Source: Apium graveolens
Taxonomy: Eukaryota > Streptophyta > Magnoliopsida > Apiales > Apiaceae
Length of the DNA stretch: 64,000 nt
Assembly: GCF_009905375.1 (NCBI RefSeq)
Contig: NC_133649.1
Location: 227,858,857 to 227,922,856, forward strand
Direction of reading: 5' to 3'
Shown here: one piece after another, positions 1 to 11,573 of the stretch
Numbering within the stretch: the stretch's first letter is position 1
Layout: every line of letters begins with the position of its first letter
Position numbers and translations under genes: made by a program
Notes under the pieces: model-generated
What the model was told of the DNA's origin: nothing
The model's input: the letters and a program-made list of their open reading frames with translations, nothing else
Databases searched by the model: none

Positions 1-1
1 A

Positions 2-967
2 ATTGAAGACAAAAGTGAAGATGAAGGTATGGGGGACATGGTTGATAATGATATGGAAGAAAGAAGTAAGGAAATAGAGGAATGGCAGAAAGGGAACAGA
101 AAGAAGGCCAATGCAAAGAGAAAGATGGTAGATGAGACTGAAGAAACCCAATCAAAATCCAAACCACTACCTTCTATTCCTGAACCCATTGTGCCTGACC
201 CCTTCATAAACATTCATGGTGAAACAATCATTCATAGGGAGGAACCAATTGATTGGGACACCATCAAATTGCCCACCTTCTTAACCTCTTCTCCACCATC
301 AAAGAAGCAGAAAAGAAGAATCAAATCAACACCTTCTAAAACCTCAATCAAATTCACTCAGAAGCCTAAGCCTAAGCCATAAGCCTCTAAGGATGATTAT
401 GTTCACATTTGTGACATAAAAGAATTTTCAGACATTGAACTCTATCTGGATGAGCTGGAGGAAGTAAGGGGAATAGCTGCCTACAGACAGATACCAGAAA
501 GACTAGTGTTCAAATACAAAGGAAGTGGGGAAAGAACTTGGCCTCTCTACAGGATTCTGAATGAAGGCTACTCTACCTTGGTTAGAGTCTACTCAGCCAT
601 ACAAAGGGATCCTGGCTTTACCAGGACTGCCAAGACTGAGATTCTCAACAAGATTGCCAACATAAGGAAAACTTGGTGGGAGCCCAATGCCTTGCCTAGA
701 ACATTACTCATTCAAGAAAGAGGAATTACAGTTCACAAATCACCTCATTGGTTGATGGAGTTCAGAGACAACAAAGGAGTCAGAAGATTTTTCAGACTTG
801 AAGATCAGCTCAAGATTGCCAGTAATGAAACTCTCAAGGATATGCAATCTAAGTTGGACATCAATGAAGAAGATGAAGCTGAGTTCTACAGACAACTTCA
901 ACTTCAAATAGAGGAGAATGACAGGAGGCTAGGAAAGAAAACAAAGGATCAAAGGAAAAGAAATTAA
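2..967 (+). pseudogene. Env-like ORF, C-terminal part (family A copy A1)
   Basis: This is the C-terminal third of the long ORF that follows pol in Sireviruses, traditionally called env-like; its function is unknown. It is Lys/Glu-rich at the start, then has a compact conserved domain ending in a charged stretch with WLMEFRDNKGVRRFFRLEDQ and QIEENDRRLGKK. The frame is open to 967 except for one TAA at 380-382; copy A2 has CAA at the same place, so the break looks like a C-to-T change. No signal peptide or transmembrane segment is visible in this part. It is not a host gene: the same ORF occurs at 58210-59184 and, diverged, on the minus strand at 14933-16327. Confidence 0.85.
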
Positions 968-1141
968 TCTGCTCAGGCTAAAGGAGCACCCTTGGAAACA
1001 ATGTAATTCTTCAATTCCATCTCAGCATACACATTTTTGCAGCACTTTTGAATTTCTGCTTTATTACAGTTAATATATTTGTCAAGTGTTTTGTTATCAT
1101 CAAGCTAAACCCAAATTTATGCCTACAGTTCTAGTAGACAT

Positions 1142-1155
1142 AAATAGGGGGAGAT
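1142..1155 (+). other. Polypurine tract of A1
   Basis: AAATAGGGGGAGAT lies directly against the LTR start TGTTAGG. This is the expected place and composition for the plus-strand primer of reverse transcription, and the same tract occurs at 59359-59372. Confidence 0.85.
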
Positions 1156-1460
1156 TGTTAGGAATATGTGTATTAGTTTGATGATAAGTTAAACAAAACA
1201 CTTAAGTAGAAATCTAGTGTTTATAGCCTCAACGGATAAGACCATCTTGGCTATCCGTTGAAGGAGTAGCTTTACTTACCAATAAGTTTAGTATTGTAGC
1301 ACATTTCATTCTCTGGATTCAAGTTGTAATTCTTAGATGTTGTAGGAAATTATCAGTCATGTTGACTACTAGTGGATATGCAAATAGGAGGGCTAATTGT
1401 AAATATTTCATGCCTTGTAATTTTGTATAAGTGAAGAAGTATCAACTCATATTGAAGACC

Positions 1461-1639
1461 TTCAACGGATAAGAAACAAAGCTTCAACGGATGTCTCTAA
1501 AGCTTCAACGGATAATATCCATCAATGGATAAGTGCTTCAACGGATAAAGACTTCAACTGATAATGCATCAACGGATAAAGCTTCAACGGATAAAGCCTC
1601 AACGGATAAGGCATCAACGGATGAAAGCTTCAACGGATG
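1461..1639 (+). repeat. TCAACGGAT motif array in LTR
   Basis: About eleven copies of TTCAACGGAT(A/G) are spaced roughly 15-19 bp apart, some with single changes (CAATGG, CAACTG). Equivalent arrays lie at 47464-47645 and 59687-59855. The same 9-mer recurs elsewhere in family A. Confidence 0.9.
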
Positions 1640-1885
1640 CTTAGTTCATTAGCAGTTGATAGTGACAATTCATAAGCTGACAAAGGCACATGGGTTGACA
1701 GAGACAAACTGGAATGTGGAAGCCTCTAGAAGGAATTAAGAAAATGCAGCATTTCCATTCTGGTGCAAACAAGAAAGTATTCAAAGATTAACAGCTAAGC
1801 CTAAATTGCATTGGATAGAGAAATGAAGAAGAAACATGTGTTGAGCCTTTTTAATTTTATTTTACAGTTTTGTCTTCACTTGTAA

Positions 1886-1908
1886 ACTTGGCGATATATA
1901 AACCAAGT
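1886..1908 (+). promoter_or_regulatory. LTR TATA box flanked by inverted arms (A1)
   Basis: ATATATAAA is enclosed by the arms ACTTGGC and ACCAAGT. In A2 the arms pair perfectly as ACTTGGT/ACCAAGT. It is the likely core promoter of the genomic transcript. Confidence 0.6.
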
Positions 1909-2265
1909 AGCAGCTAGTAATTAGATGTGAATTTTTCACAGCTGTTTAGAAAAATCCAGAGAGAAAATCATCTAGTTTGTACTAGGAAGCAGCTGTGATT
2001 TAATTCTTTGAATCACAAAATTTCTGAAATAACACATCTCTGGTGGAACAACAAATCCACCAGAAAAGTTTTTAAGTTCTTTGTGTTCTTTACATTTGTG
2101 TTTGAATATATATCTGTCTGTATTAGGTTCAAGCCATTCACACACATTTGCTCACTAAAATACTTAGCCTTAGAAACTACTCAAAACTTGAAAAAGTTTT
2201 GAGATTTACATTCAACCCCCCTTCTGTAAATCTCATTGTTAGTCCACTGGAAATAACAATTTCTT

Positions 2266-5200
2266 TCAGGCTGAGAGAATTTGGTGTGGTCTTAAAAATG
2301 GATTGGTTGTCGAGCAATGGTGCTCAGATTGATTATAAAGGAAAGAAAGTTAAAATCCGAATGCCTAACGGCAAGGAAATTGTGATTAAGGGTCAGCGTC
2401 AGACCCAGAAATTTTTGAATATTGCTCAAGCGAAGCAATTATTGAGGAAAGATAGCAAAGCGTATTTAGCATACATGGTGGGTACCAAGAGAGAAGCCCC
2501 GATGTACGTGACATACCAGTTGTTAACGAATTTGAGGATGTGTTTTCCAAAGACCTTTCAGGATTATCACCTGACCGAGAGATAGAGTTCGCTATCGAAT
2601 TAGCATCAGGAACGACATCAGTTTCAAAAAGCCCCATATAGGCTAGCCCCGGTTGAAATGAAAGAATTGACTTCACAGTTGCAAGAACTGTTGAACAAAG
2701 GAATGATAAGACCTAATGGGTCTCCATGAGGCACACCAATGTTGTTTGTCAAAAAGAAGGATGGCAGTATGCGATTGTGCACAGAGTATAGGGAACTGAA
2801 TAAGCTGACTATTATGAACATATACCCTCTCTCTAGAATTGACGATTCATTTGACCAACTTGAAGGAGTGGTACACTTTTCAAAAATCGATCTAAGAACG
2901 GGATATCACAAACTGAAGATTAAAACAGGGGACAAATACCGTATTTCGCACGAGGTATGGACATTATGAGTTCTTGGTGACGTCGTTCGGGCTAAAAAAT
3001 GCCCCAGTAGCTTTCATGGACTTTGTGAATCGAGTGTTTAAAAAGTATTTGGACGTGTGCGTCATTATTTTTATGGATAGTATTTTAGTCTATTCTAAAA
3101 CGGAAGAAGGACATGCGAAATATCTGAGGATAGTGGTAGAAGCATTGAGAAGAGAAAAGTTGTTTGCCAAATTCTCAAGGTGCGAATTCTGGAAAAATAA
3201 AGTTCAGATCTTAGGACAATTGATGAGCAGTGAAGGAGTGTTAGTTGACCCTAACAATGTTGAGGCAGTATTCCAATGAGAAAGAATAACCACACCTACG
3301 GAAGTAGGAACTTTTTAGGAATTAACCGGTTTTATGAGAGGTTCGTACAGGATTTCGCTAAGATATCAGGACCTTTGACTAGGCCTACTTGCAAAACGGA
3401 AAAGGTTGTGTGGAACGAAAAATGTGAGTAAAGTTTTCAGGAATTGAAAAGGAGTTTGGTAACAGCCCTCGTGTTGGCATTGCCCGATGGAAAGGGTGAT
3501 TTTGTGATCTATAGTGATGCGTCACATAAAGGATTAGGATGCATGCTCATGCAGCATGGGAAAGTGGTTGCTTATGCCTCACGGCAACTGAAGAAATATG
3601 AAGTAAGATACCCTACTCATGAATTAGAATTAGTAGCGATAGTTTTGCTTTGAAAAATTTGAGACAATATCCATACAGAGAAAATTGTGAGATCTACACT
3701 GACCATAAAAGCCTTAAGTATAGATTTACTCAGAAAGAACTCAACAGGAGACAGAGGAGATGGTTAGAGTTAATGAAAGACTATATCGGTGAGATTTTAT
3801 ATCACGCAGGGAAGGCCAATGTGGTGGCCGATGCCCTTAGTAGTAAAGAGAGACTCAAGATGTTGACAACGCCGGAGGAACTAGTAAGAGAACTCGAGGA
3901 GATGGAGATAGAGGTGAAGTCACCGGTAAAGGGACTGATGGACTATTTGAGATCAAATTAGAACCGGAATTGTTAGAAAAGATGGGACATTGTCAGGAAG
4001 ATAAGACGAATGAAGAGCGGGAATCTTTGACTGAGAAGAAGTCAAATGTGAGAAAGATGAGAAGGGAATTATGAGGTATACGAACCGAATTTGGATTCCC
4101 AATGTTCGAGAATTAAAAGATGAAATTTTACGCGAAGGACATAATTCTAGATATTTAATTCATCCTGGAGGTACCAAGATGTACCGAGATCCAAAGGAAT
4201 ATTATTGATGACCCAACATGAAAAGAGACGTGGCCAATTGGGTCAGTAAGTGTTTGACCTGTTAAAGAGTGAAGGTGGAACATCAGCGACCGAGGGGACT
4301 CCTACAACCCTTAGGAATTCCGATGTGAAAGTGGGAACAAATAGCCATGGATTCTGTGGTAGGATTTCCCCGAGCTAAGGCTAACCGTGATGCAATATGA
4401 GTAATTATATATCGACTGACCAAGTCAGCATACTTTCTTCCAATCAAGAAAACCTACATGGTGGATAGATTAGCAGAGCTATACATCAAGGAAATTGTGA
4501 TAAGACATGGAGTCTCTGTAGTTATCGTATCTAACAGAGTTCCCCGATTCAACTCCAGATTTTTTGAGGAGCTTTCAGGAATGCTTATGAACCAAACTGA
4601 ATGTGAGTACTGCATACCATCCCCAAACCGATGGACAAAGTGAGTGAATCATTCAGACATTGGAGTACATGTTGAGAAATTATGTAATTGATTTTTAAGG
4701 TTATGGAGATGAACACCTATCTTTGATAGAGTTTGCTTACAGTCATAGTTATCATGCGAGTATAGAAATGCCCCCACATGAGGCGTTGTATGGTCGGAGG
4801 TGCCATTCACCCTTGTACTGGGATGAAGTTGGTGAAAGAAAGTTACTAGGTCCTGACTTGGTGTAAAGAACGAGGGACATAGTTGAGTTGATCAGAGGAT
4901 GCTTAGCGGCAGCCCAAGACCGACAGCGTAAATATGCCGACTTAGCACGAAAAGACAGAGAGTATGAAGTGGGTGACCAGGTATTTTTTTGAAAGTGTCA
5001 CCATGGGAAGGACTGATGAGATTTGGAAAGAAAGGGAAGCTGAGTTCCCGATATATGGGTCCTTTGAGATTTTGTGACGAATAGAACCGTGGCATACGAA
5101 TTGGCTTTACCTCCAAACCTTCAACAGGTTCATAGTGTTTTTCATGTGCCAATGTTGAGAAAGTATAATGCAGATACCAAGAATATAGTGAAACATGAGT

Positions 5201-5376
5201 AAGTACTAGATCTGTCCTACATTGAGCAACCAGTTGAAATTATTGGTTGAAAATAGCAAGTACTCAGGGACAAGAGTGTCAAGCTATTCAGAGTCTTGTT
5301 GAGACATCCCAAGGTCGAGGAGTCGACTTGGGAATTAGAGAGCCACCTACGAGAAAGGTACCCCCATCTATTTGTG
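2266..5376 (+). pseudogene. Ty3/gypsy pol remnant (PR-RT-RH-INT-chromodomain)
   Basis: The end of the aspartic protease region reads MDWLSSNGAQIDYKGKKV around 2299. RT follows at 2739-3279 ([38 protein letters not shown]). The catalytic box reads IFMDSILVYS where FIDDILVYS is usual, so the second catalytic Asp is lost. RNase H lies at 3444-3940 ([22 protein letters not shown]). Integrase runs from about 4080 to 4900; the usual SDRDPRF reads SNRVPRF, losing a catalytic Asp. A chromodomain-like end (TWELESHLRE) lies near 5323-5355. Many nonsense codons and frame changes interrupt it, so it cannot be functional. Confidence 0.85.
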
Positions 5377-5404
5377 AGTTGATTCCGGGACATAATTCTT
5401 TTAA

Positions 5405-5416
5405 GGGGGGAGACTG
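5405..5416 (+). other. Polypurine tract of the chromovirus
   Basis: AAGGGGGGAGAC lies immediately before TGTAAGAACC, the inferred start of the 3' LTR. Confidence 0.7.
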
Positions 5417-7879
5417 TAAGAACCCTGATTTTTGTAATATTTTAAAACTTCCATGAATAGTAACTTGAGCTGATTAAGTAATACATATGGGGATCATCAT
5501 AAAATGAATAGTGGAATTTTGAGAATCCGAGATCATATTCTTGTTTATCGAGGAAAATAAGTGAATGTAAAAGCCAACGGAATTCGAAGATTCACGATTA
5601 TACTACGTGTTTTCGTATCCATAAAGAATGGCGTAGAACCGGGAATACTACATGAAATAAATAATATATCAAGGTGTTTCTATGATCAAGAGAAGGAATG
5701 GAATTGGTTATAGGATTATAAGCGATAAAAGAAATCGCTACGAAACAAGTCGTTATACGTGGAAACTATCGGAATGGAACGACGATTGCGTTTACGATAA
5801 ATAAACGAATGAGAAATTAAATCCCATGCAAGTTGGCCATGCATAACCAAGTCCTAACTAGTATTTAGGAGTGTAACAAGATGATTAAAAGTTAACTAGA
5901 ATAGTTAGTGGAATAGTGTTGAATAGTGATGGGAGACAAACAAGTACACAAGCCATACTTCTCCCTTTTCTCACTTCACCACACAATCAAACCAACCCAT
6001 ACCTTTTCCAAATTATTGTCAAATCTGCTGCATACATCCCATATATTCATTATACACTCCCACACTTTAGCCACAAAAGAAAACAACCCATTTTCCCTCA
6101 CTTAAAGCTCTCCCATTTTTCATTCCAGCAGTTCGGGTTTTCTGAGCAAGGGAGAAAGAAAAATTCATAACTCAAAATATACTCATTCAAATATCATGAA
6201 ATTTTTACCATAGCTTCTCTATATCATGGGTAAGCGTCGTACGAAATTTCAGCCTCAAATTAATTTTTTTTCAATTTTATAAAAATGTTTGAATGAGGTG
6301 CTGAAAGGTAACTCCGAAATTCTAACTTGTTTCTTGGTTTTGTTTCTTAAGGATCTAGCCCTTTTAAGTGTTTTCTAAGCAAACCAAGCCTCAATCATTC
6401 TTTAACTAACCTTCATAGTGTCCAAGAAGGTATAACTTTCAACCCTTTAAGGTTTTATGGTTGGATTTAAGAGTTATGTTTGTTGTAGTGTTAAGATCCA
6501 AAGGATTGTGTTTGTTTGAGTTTGTATTGATTATGTTCTTGCTAAGGCTTGAGATGTTGAGTTGTAATCCATGTATGTGGTACTATATAGAGCATATAAT
6601 GTGTATGTGGGTGGATCTTGAGAAGTACTTGTGTTTATGATGGTTATAGGTAGTGATTGTGTTAAGATCAAGTAGTAGAAATTGAGTTTGGGCAATCTTG
6701 CACTTGATCTGTTTTCTGCAGGACATTCGGCCATGAAAATGGTTAAAATTTGAAAACCACTGGCCATGACTAGATAGATCTTGTTTTTTAGTTTCTATAC
6801 ATGTGTAGATAATCATGAGGAGTTTTACGGTTTAGACGTTATGGTTGTTTTAGTGTAAAACATTTCTGCGATTAGCCAACTGCACTTAAGTCCACTTGCA
6901 TGGTGATTTTGAAGGACTTAAAATAATTTCGAGATTTTGGAAAAATTTTGAAAAATGGATATGACAGTAGAGAAGACTGTCCAAAATGAATTTTAAGAAA
7001 ATATTAAATTTTCGATTTTATAAAAATGTTTTGGTAAAGCGAGCGCAAGCTAGAAACGCATAAAAACCTAGTTTTGACGCGCTTTTTCTCACGTTCGAGC
7101 TTAAAACTCGAAATGGACTTTCTAAAGCGAACGATCGATTTCAAAACTCGACCATGTTATAAAGTGAGAATATAAGTGTTGAGAATGTGATGATCGGAGA
7201 TTCGTTATACTTGAGTAGTTGCGAAAGTTGCTTAATAAAAGCGAGACGTTAATCGCGTACTAACTTAGACCGTTGGTTCTTGTTTATAGATTGCCAACCA
7301 AACATCAGAGACCATACCACTTCGATTACTCGAGGCAAGTTTTCGAAACCCTATCTCATACTATCCATGCTATATATATACTGTTGTGATATTGATGCCA
7401 TGATTTACAGTTCAAATATATATGCTTGTCTATGATATCAATACATACGAATTATGCGATTGTTTACGAAAACAAATTTCATTTTACACGAGTATGAGAA
7501 ATTGAAACGTATTTCAAATATAATATATGATAATGGGAGTCAGAGATATTTTAATAACGATTTAATTCCGGAGAGTGCCGGACGCGAAAGATTTCTAATT
7601 CGATAAACAAAGTACGTTCGCGTAATATATATATCAAGCGAACGATTGAGATTTTGACTTAAACTTCTAGAAATATTGGTTTATTCATTTAAGGGACACC
7701 GTTGCTTGATTGATTATTATATAAAGCGATACTTAAGGGATTATTAAATATCCAGAAAGTATTTAAAAAAATACTGAATAGTTTATAAATCATTTCACGT
7801 TATTTAATAAAGATTTAACTATTCAAAGAGCAATTATACGATACCAAATCTTGTTTTGATTATTTGATTAAGGTGTCTC

Positions 7880-8090
7880 CATTCGTTGGACCTTATTCAG
7901 AATTATTTTGTATTTAAGTTTTTTTTTATTAATTCATTGAACCTTAATTAGAAATACTTTGTACTTAAGATTTTATCAATTAATTGAACCATATTCAGAG
8001 ATATTTTATATATAAGGTTTTTATCAATTCATTGAACCTTATACATAGATGTTTTATTTATAAGGTTTTATCAATTCATTGAATCCCTCT
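7880..8090 (+). repeat. About 48-bp degenerate tandem repeat
   Basis: Five imperfect units share AATTCATTGAACCTTA followed by an A/T-rich stretch with ATAAGGTTTTATC. Units begin near 7880, 7930, 7977, 8025 and 8072, inside the chromovirus LTR. Confidence 0.7.
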
Positions 8091-8484
8091 TAAATTATTA
8101 TGAGACCTTAGTTATTTAATATCTTCGGACTTCTAAAAACTTATTTAAAAATAGACATAGTTCCCAAAGGTACTTTCTAAATTATTCAAAACTCTTGAAA
8201 GAGATTAATTATTTGAAACGTATCAAAACCTTAGGGAACTTAGTCTAGAAGCACAAGAGTTTTGCTTCCTCGTTCAATAAAGAACAAGTGAGTAATATAT
8301 GTGTCACCCTACTACAGATAGGGATTTGAAAATGATTTTAAATCAAAACTACGACAACTTTCAAAGATCAATTGAGTTAAAAGTGATGAATAAATCATCT
8401 TATTTAAAGGTCAACTTTTAACGACCTATTCCTTCGAAAAAGGATTTTGAGTAAAAGATATAATTGTCTTGGGATTGGAATGTG

Positions 8485-8560
8485 GCCTGCCCGGCACGGA
8501 GTGGTATCGGGCAGTGACCAGGCGCGGAGTGGCGTATTATGCAAGCGCGGAGTGGCGCAT
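8485..8560 (+). repeat. GC-rich GCGCGGAGTGGCG triplicate
   Basis: Three near-copies of G(C/G)(A/G)CGGAGTGG occur at about 20-30 bp spacing in an otherwise AT-rich LTR. Confidence 0.5.
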
Positions 8561-8778
8561 TGTACGGTTATATGGTCTATGTGACCATTGACTTTCGGAC
8601 TTGCACGACAATGGGCAACCACCGTATAGTGTCTTGATGAGCCCAAAGACGGCTAGGTTTGTATTCCTTCTACTAGTAGAGAAAATTTCGTATTCGGTTG
8701 ACTACCAATACGTGGTTTATTCCAGTATCGTCCCTTTCTTCCATTTTGGAAAAACTGTTGTGAAATATACAACATAGA

Positions 8779-8907
8779 GCCGATAAGGCTGAGTTTTAAA
8801 CAAGGATATTGATGAATATATATCAAATCCATTTGAGAAATCTGCCAATAAGGCTGAGTTTTAAATTGGGATGTTGATGACTATATATCACACCCATTTG
8901 AGAATCT
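8779..8907 (+). repeat. 65-bp direct duplication
   Basis: Two units begin GCCGATAAGGCTGAGTTTTA and GCCAATAAGGCTGAGTTTTA, and both end near CCCATTTGAGAA or its variant. It lies inside the chromovirus LTR. Confidence 0.75.
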
Positions 8908-9668
8908 TGGTTCGAGTAACATCTTGAGATTTTAAAATAAAATGAGTACGAGTATAAAATGATTTTGAGAAAGAGATGAATACAAGTATCCAATGGATAT
9001 ACTATTGTAGTTGATTTTGAGAATATTATAAATTTGACAAGCATATAAACTTTCAGAATGCTTTGGAGATACAAAGTATAATTATTGATTTTATTTATCC
9101 TTACATACTTAATTATGGGGATATATACCTTGCTGAGCTATAATGCTCACCCTTGCTTTTATATATCATATCACAACAGACTACCAGCATGGATCAGACC
9201 AGGACTGTTGTCCGTAGGCGGGTAAGGAACGCTCGTGAGTTCTCTAGGCTTTTGTGGGCCAGCCCCGTCAGGTAGATAAGTGTAGATGATTTATTTAATA
9301 CTATTTCCAAGCATATAACCTGTGTGTGTGTGAGTTTGAATAAAAGGTCGAGTAATATTGTGAAAAGAGAATTATTTAATTAATAAGTGATCGTAACGAC
9401 CCGAATTCACGACCTTGGATTTGGGGGTGTTACACCGGGACTATCCCATTTGATTATTTTAGTATATATTCAAAATCAGCTGCATGTGCATTACTTTACT
9501 TTTTCAGTTTACAGATACCTACAAACTGCTTTTCTGAATATAACGTATATATTTCTAACATAAACTTAAAAAATGGTAATATTTTTTCCTATAAATACTC
9601 TCAATTCTCATACCTTATTCATAATCTTTACATTCTCAAAAAAAATTAAATTTTTTTTTTGGGAAAAT

Positions 9669-10389
9669 ATGAATCCAAACAATTCCAACAATCCTCCACC
9701 TTCAAATTCTCAAAATTCAAACCCCCAATTTCCATACCCATATCCAAATTCATATTTCTCAAACCCACAAAATTTTAATTTTAATTCTCAAAATCCGAAT
9801 TCTCAATACCAATTTCCATTTTCTCATAATTCTCAATTTCCATTTTCATGTCCTCAAAATTCCCCGTACCAATTTTCATTTCCTCCATTTTCAAATCCAC
9901 AATTTGAAACCCAACAAACAACCCCCGATAGTCAAAATTCTCCACGCAAGTTCCGGCCTTTAATAACCCGAATTTTATTGATTTAAATGATGATTATGAA
10001 GAAAGTGAAGATGTTAGAGAAAATACTGGTTAGTGGAAGTGGGTTGAAGATCAAGTCTTAATAAGTGCATGGTTAAATGTGTCAATTGATCCATTGGTTG
10101 GTACGGATCTAAAAGCTGAAGCATTTTGGGAAAGAATTCATCAATATTGTGAAGAAGATAATCCCGGTGTTATCAAGAGAGGAGTTGTGGCGTTGAAAAA
10201 ACAGTGGAGCCGAATAAACGAAGGTGCTAAAAAATTTGGAGCATGTTATGAAAAGGCTGTCAAGCTAGTCGGGAGCGGTTTAAATTTGGTTACTATATCT
10301 GACCAAGATCATGCATATCATTTAACTATATACAAAAAGAAGTCTAACTTTGACAAACACTGGTTTGAGCTCCGTAGACATCCTAAGTA
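9669..10389 (+). pseudogene. Harbinger ORF1, Myb/SANT-like protein remnant
   Basis: It begins MNPNNSNN with an Asn/Pro/Gln/Phe-rich low-complexity N-terminus to about 9950. An acidic segment (DLNDDYEESED) follows in another frame, then a Myb/SANT-like domain whose strongest part is AFWERIHQYCEEDNPGVIKR (about 10117-10176) with KKQWSRINEGAKKFGACY after it. This is the ORF1 DNA-binding partner of PIF/Harbinger transposase, often annotated in plants as 'glutathione S-transferase T3-like'. A frameshift near 9950-9985, a TAG near 10032 and a stop at 10388 interrupt it. The usual C-terminal part is missing. Confidence 0.7.
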
Positions 10390-10410
10390 GAGAACTCCTT
10401 CAAGTACTGA

Positions 10411-11243
10411 AAGTTCGAAAAGAACTAAATTTGAGGGTGAATACTTGCGAAAGCCGAACTCTAATGATGTTAAACGTCTATTACAGATGGGCAAGGCTCG
10501 TGGATTTCCTGGTATGATGGGTAGTATTGATTGCATGCACTGACAATGGAAAAATTATCCAAAAGTATGGAAGAGGATGTTCATGAGCGGTCACAAAGGA
10601 GTTGTAATAATTTATTGGAAGCGGTTGCCTCATCTGATTTATGGATATGGCACACGTTTTTTAAAGTGGCAGTATCAAATAATGACTTAAATTTTTTAGA
10701 TCGGTCACCTATGTTCGATGAAGTACTAAAAGGTCGTGCTCCCGAGATCAATTATACTAGAAATGGAAATAATTATAATATGGGCTACTACTTAACTGAT
10801 GGAATATATCCTGAATGGGCAACATTTGTTAAAACTATACCACGTCCGCAAGGTGAAAAAAGAAAATTATTTTCAAAATATCAAGAAATCCAGTGAAAAG
10901 ACGTCGAATGAGCGTTTGGTGTGCTACAATCACGTTTCGCAATTGTACATGGTCTCGCACGTTTTTAGGATAAAACAGATCTTGGGAGAATTATGAGGGC
11001 ATGTATCATAATACATAATATAATTGTTGAAGACGAGAGGGACACATACGCCACTCAATTTGGTCCCCTACCAACTTATGCTGATGCAACAAATGGCTTA
11101 TCGCAACCAAATTTAGGCGAAGAAATTCCAGTTCAGTATGAAATGTATATTCAGAAGACTATACAAATGTGTGATAAATGAGCACATCGCTAGCTACAAA
11201 ATGTCTTGGTTGAGCATATCTTCCAGTTCCATAATAATCGTTA
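10411..11243 (+). pseudogene. PIF/Harbinger transposase (DDE_Tnp_4) remnant
   Basis: Recognisable blocks are GFPGMMGSIDCMH (first catalytic Asp, near 10505-10540), LEAVASSDLWIWHTFF and SNNDLNFLDRSPMF (second Asp region, about 10615-10710), and NMGYYLTDGIYPEWATFVKT (about 10777-10840). A C-terminal part with MRACIIIHNIIVEDERD starts at 10993. The first roughly 100 residues are missing: sequence runs from the ORF1 domain almost directly into EYLRKPNSNDVKR near 10438. A TGA at 10541-10543 and several frame changes after 10880 disable it. Order and strand match ORF1. Confidence 0.8.
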
Positions 11244-11573
11244 ATTTTTTTCCAGTTTGCAATCTTTTTAATTTAATGCTTTATCATATGGTGTTTTTTA
11301 ATGTTTTTTACCGCAAAATATAATTATAATTATTTATTTATTTAATTAAATAAAATATAGTAAGATATTTATAATTATAAATTATAATTTTATAATAAGT
11401 ATTGTAAAAGAAAGAATAAGATAAAATTAAAAGGGACCCATGTGTAAGTAGAATTGGACTTGTGCATTGGAGGGGGGTGACCACTTATTTCTAAAAGACC
11501 ACTTGATGCTTAGTTGGCAAAAATATAACTCCACATGTAAGTGGGTTGGGCTTAAGTATTTGAGATGCTCTAA

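Larger units (their letters stand above)
1..2258 (+). mobile_element. Sirevirus-like Ty1/copia element, family A copy A1 (3' end only)
   Basis: The segment holds the C-terminal part of an env-like ORF, a polypurine tract and a complete 3' LTR. It is nearly identical to 58210-60474 of the complete family A copy, which identifies it. The rest of the element lies left of the window. It ends at the LTR terminus AATAACA, and the next base begins sequence of a different class (Ty3/gypsy protease), so this is an insertion into that element. The expected right target-site copy is ATTTC at 2259-2263; the left copy is outside the window. Confidence 0.9.
1156..2258 (+). repeat. 3' LTR of family A copy A1
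   Basis: This 1103-bp LTR begins TGTTAGGAATATG and ends GAAATAACA (TG...CA). It contains a hairpin at 1227-1264 built from two facing copies of the family motif, an array of that motif at 1461-1639, and a TATA box inside a short inverted repeat at 1886-1908. A polyadenylation region probably follows, but I cannot place it. It matches the two LTRs of copy A2 closely. Confidence 0.92.
2259..9434 (+). mobile_element. Decayed Ty3/gypsy chromovirus (Tekay/Del type), 5' part cut off by A1
   Basis: Protease-end, RT, RNase H, integrase and a chromodomain-like tail follow in Ty3/gypsy order, then a polypurine tract and a very long LTR ending GGGGTGTTACA. That ending, the LTR length and the chromodomain tail fit the Tekay/Del clade. 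Coding parts carry many stops and frameshifts, so it is an old, dead copy. Its gag, 5' LTR and PBS would lie left of A1, outside the window. Confidence 0.8.
5417..9434 (+). repeat. Very long 3' LTR of the chromovirus (about 4.0 kb)
   Basis: It starts TGTAAGAACCCTG after the polypurine tract and ends TTGGGGGTGTTACA. No long ORF or known domain is present; short frames inside it are chance. It contains a degenerate tandem repeat (7880-8090), a GC-rich triplicate (8485-8560) and a 65-bp duplication (8779-8907). Near 9133 it has TTGCTGAGCTATAATGCTCA, a near-palindrome. The paired 5' LTR is not in the window, so the limits rest on the terminal signals only. Confidence 0.7.
9435..11569 (+). mobile_element. 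Decayed PIF/Harbinger transposon remnant
   Basis: Two collinear Harbinger-type genes are recognisable: a Myb/SANT-like ORF1 and a DDE_Tnp_4-type transposase. The right end reads TTTGAGATGCTC followed by TAA, matching the common plant PIF/Harbinger terminus (GAGCATCTC with a TAA or TTA target). No matching left terminus is seen after 9434. The simplest reading is that the chromovirus inserted into this transposon and the left end lies beyond the window. Confidence 0.65.

Noticed and set aside
1461..1639. CRISPR-like regularly spaced repeats
   Set aside because: Repeat core is about 10 bp with 5-9-bp gaps, degenerate, and lies in the LTR of a eukaryotic retroelement; no cas genes.
8823..9074. 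Minus-strand 83-codon hydrophobic ORF
   Set aside because: AT-rich chance frame within the chromovirus LTR.
9573..9986. Host Asn/Pro/Gln-rich protein gene
   Set aside because: It leads into a Myb/SANT-like domain and a Harbinger transposase on the same strand, so it is transposon ORF1 decay.
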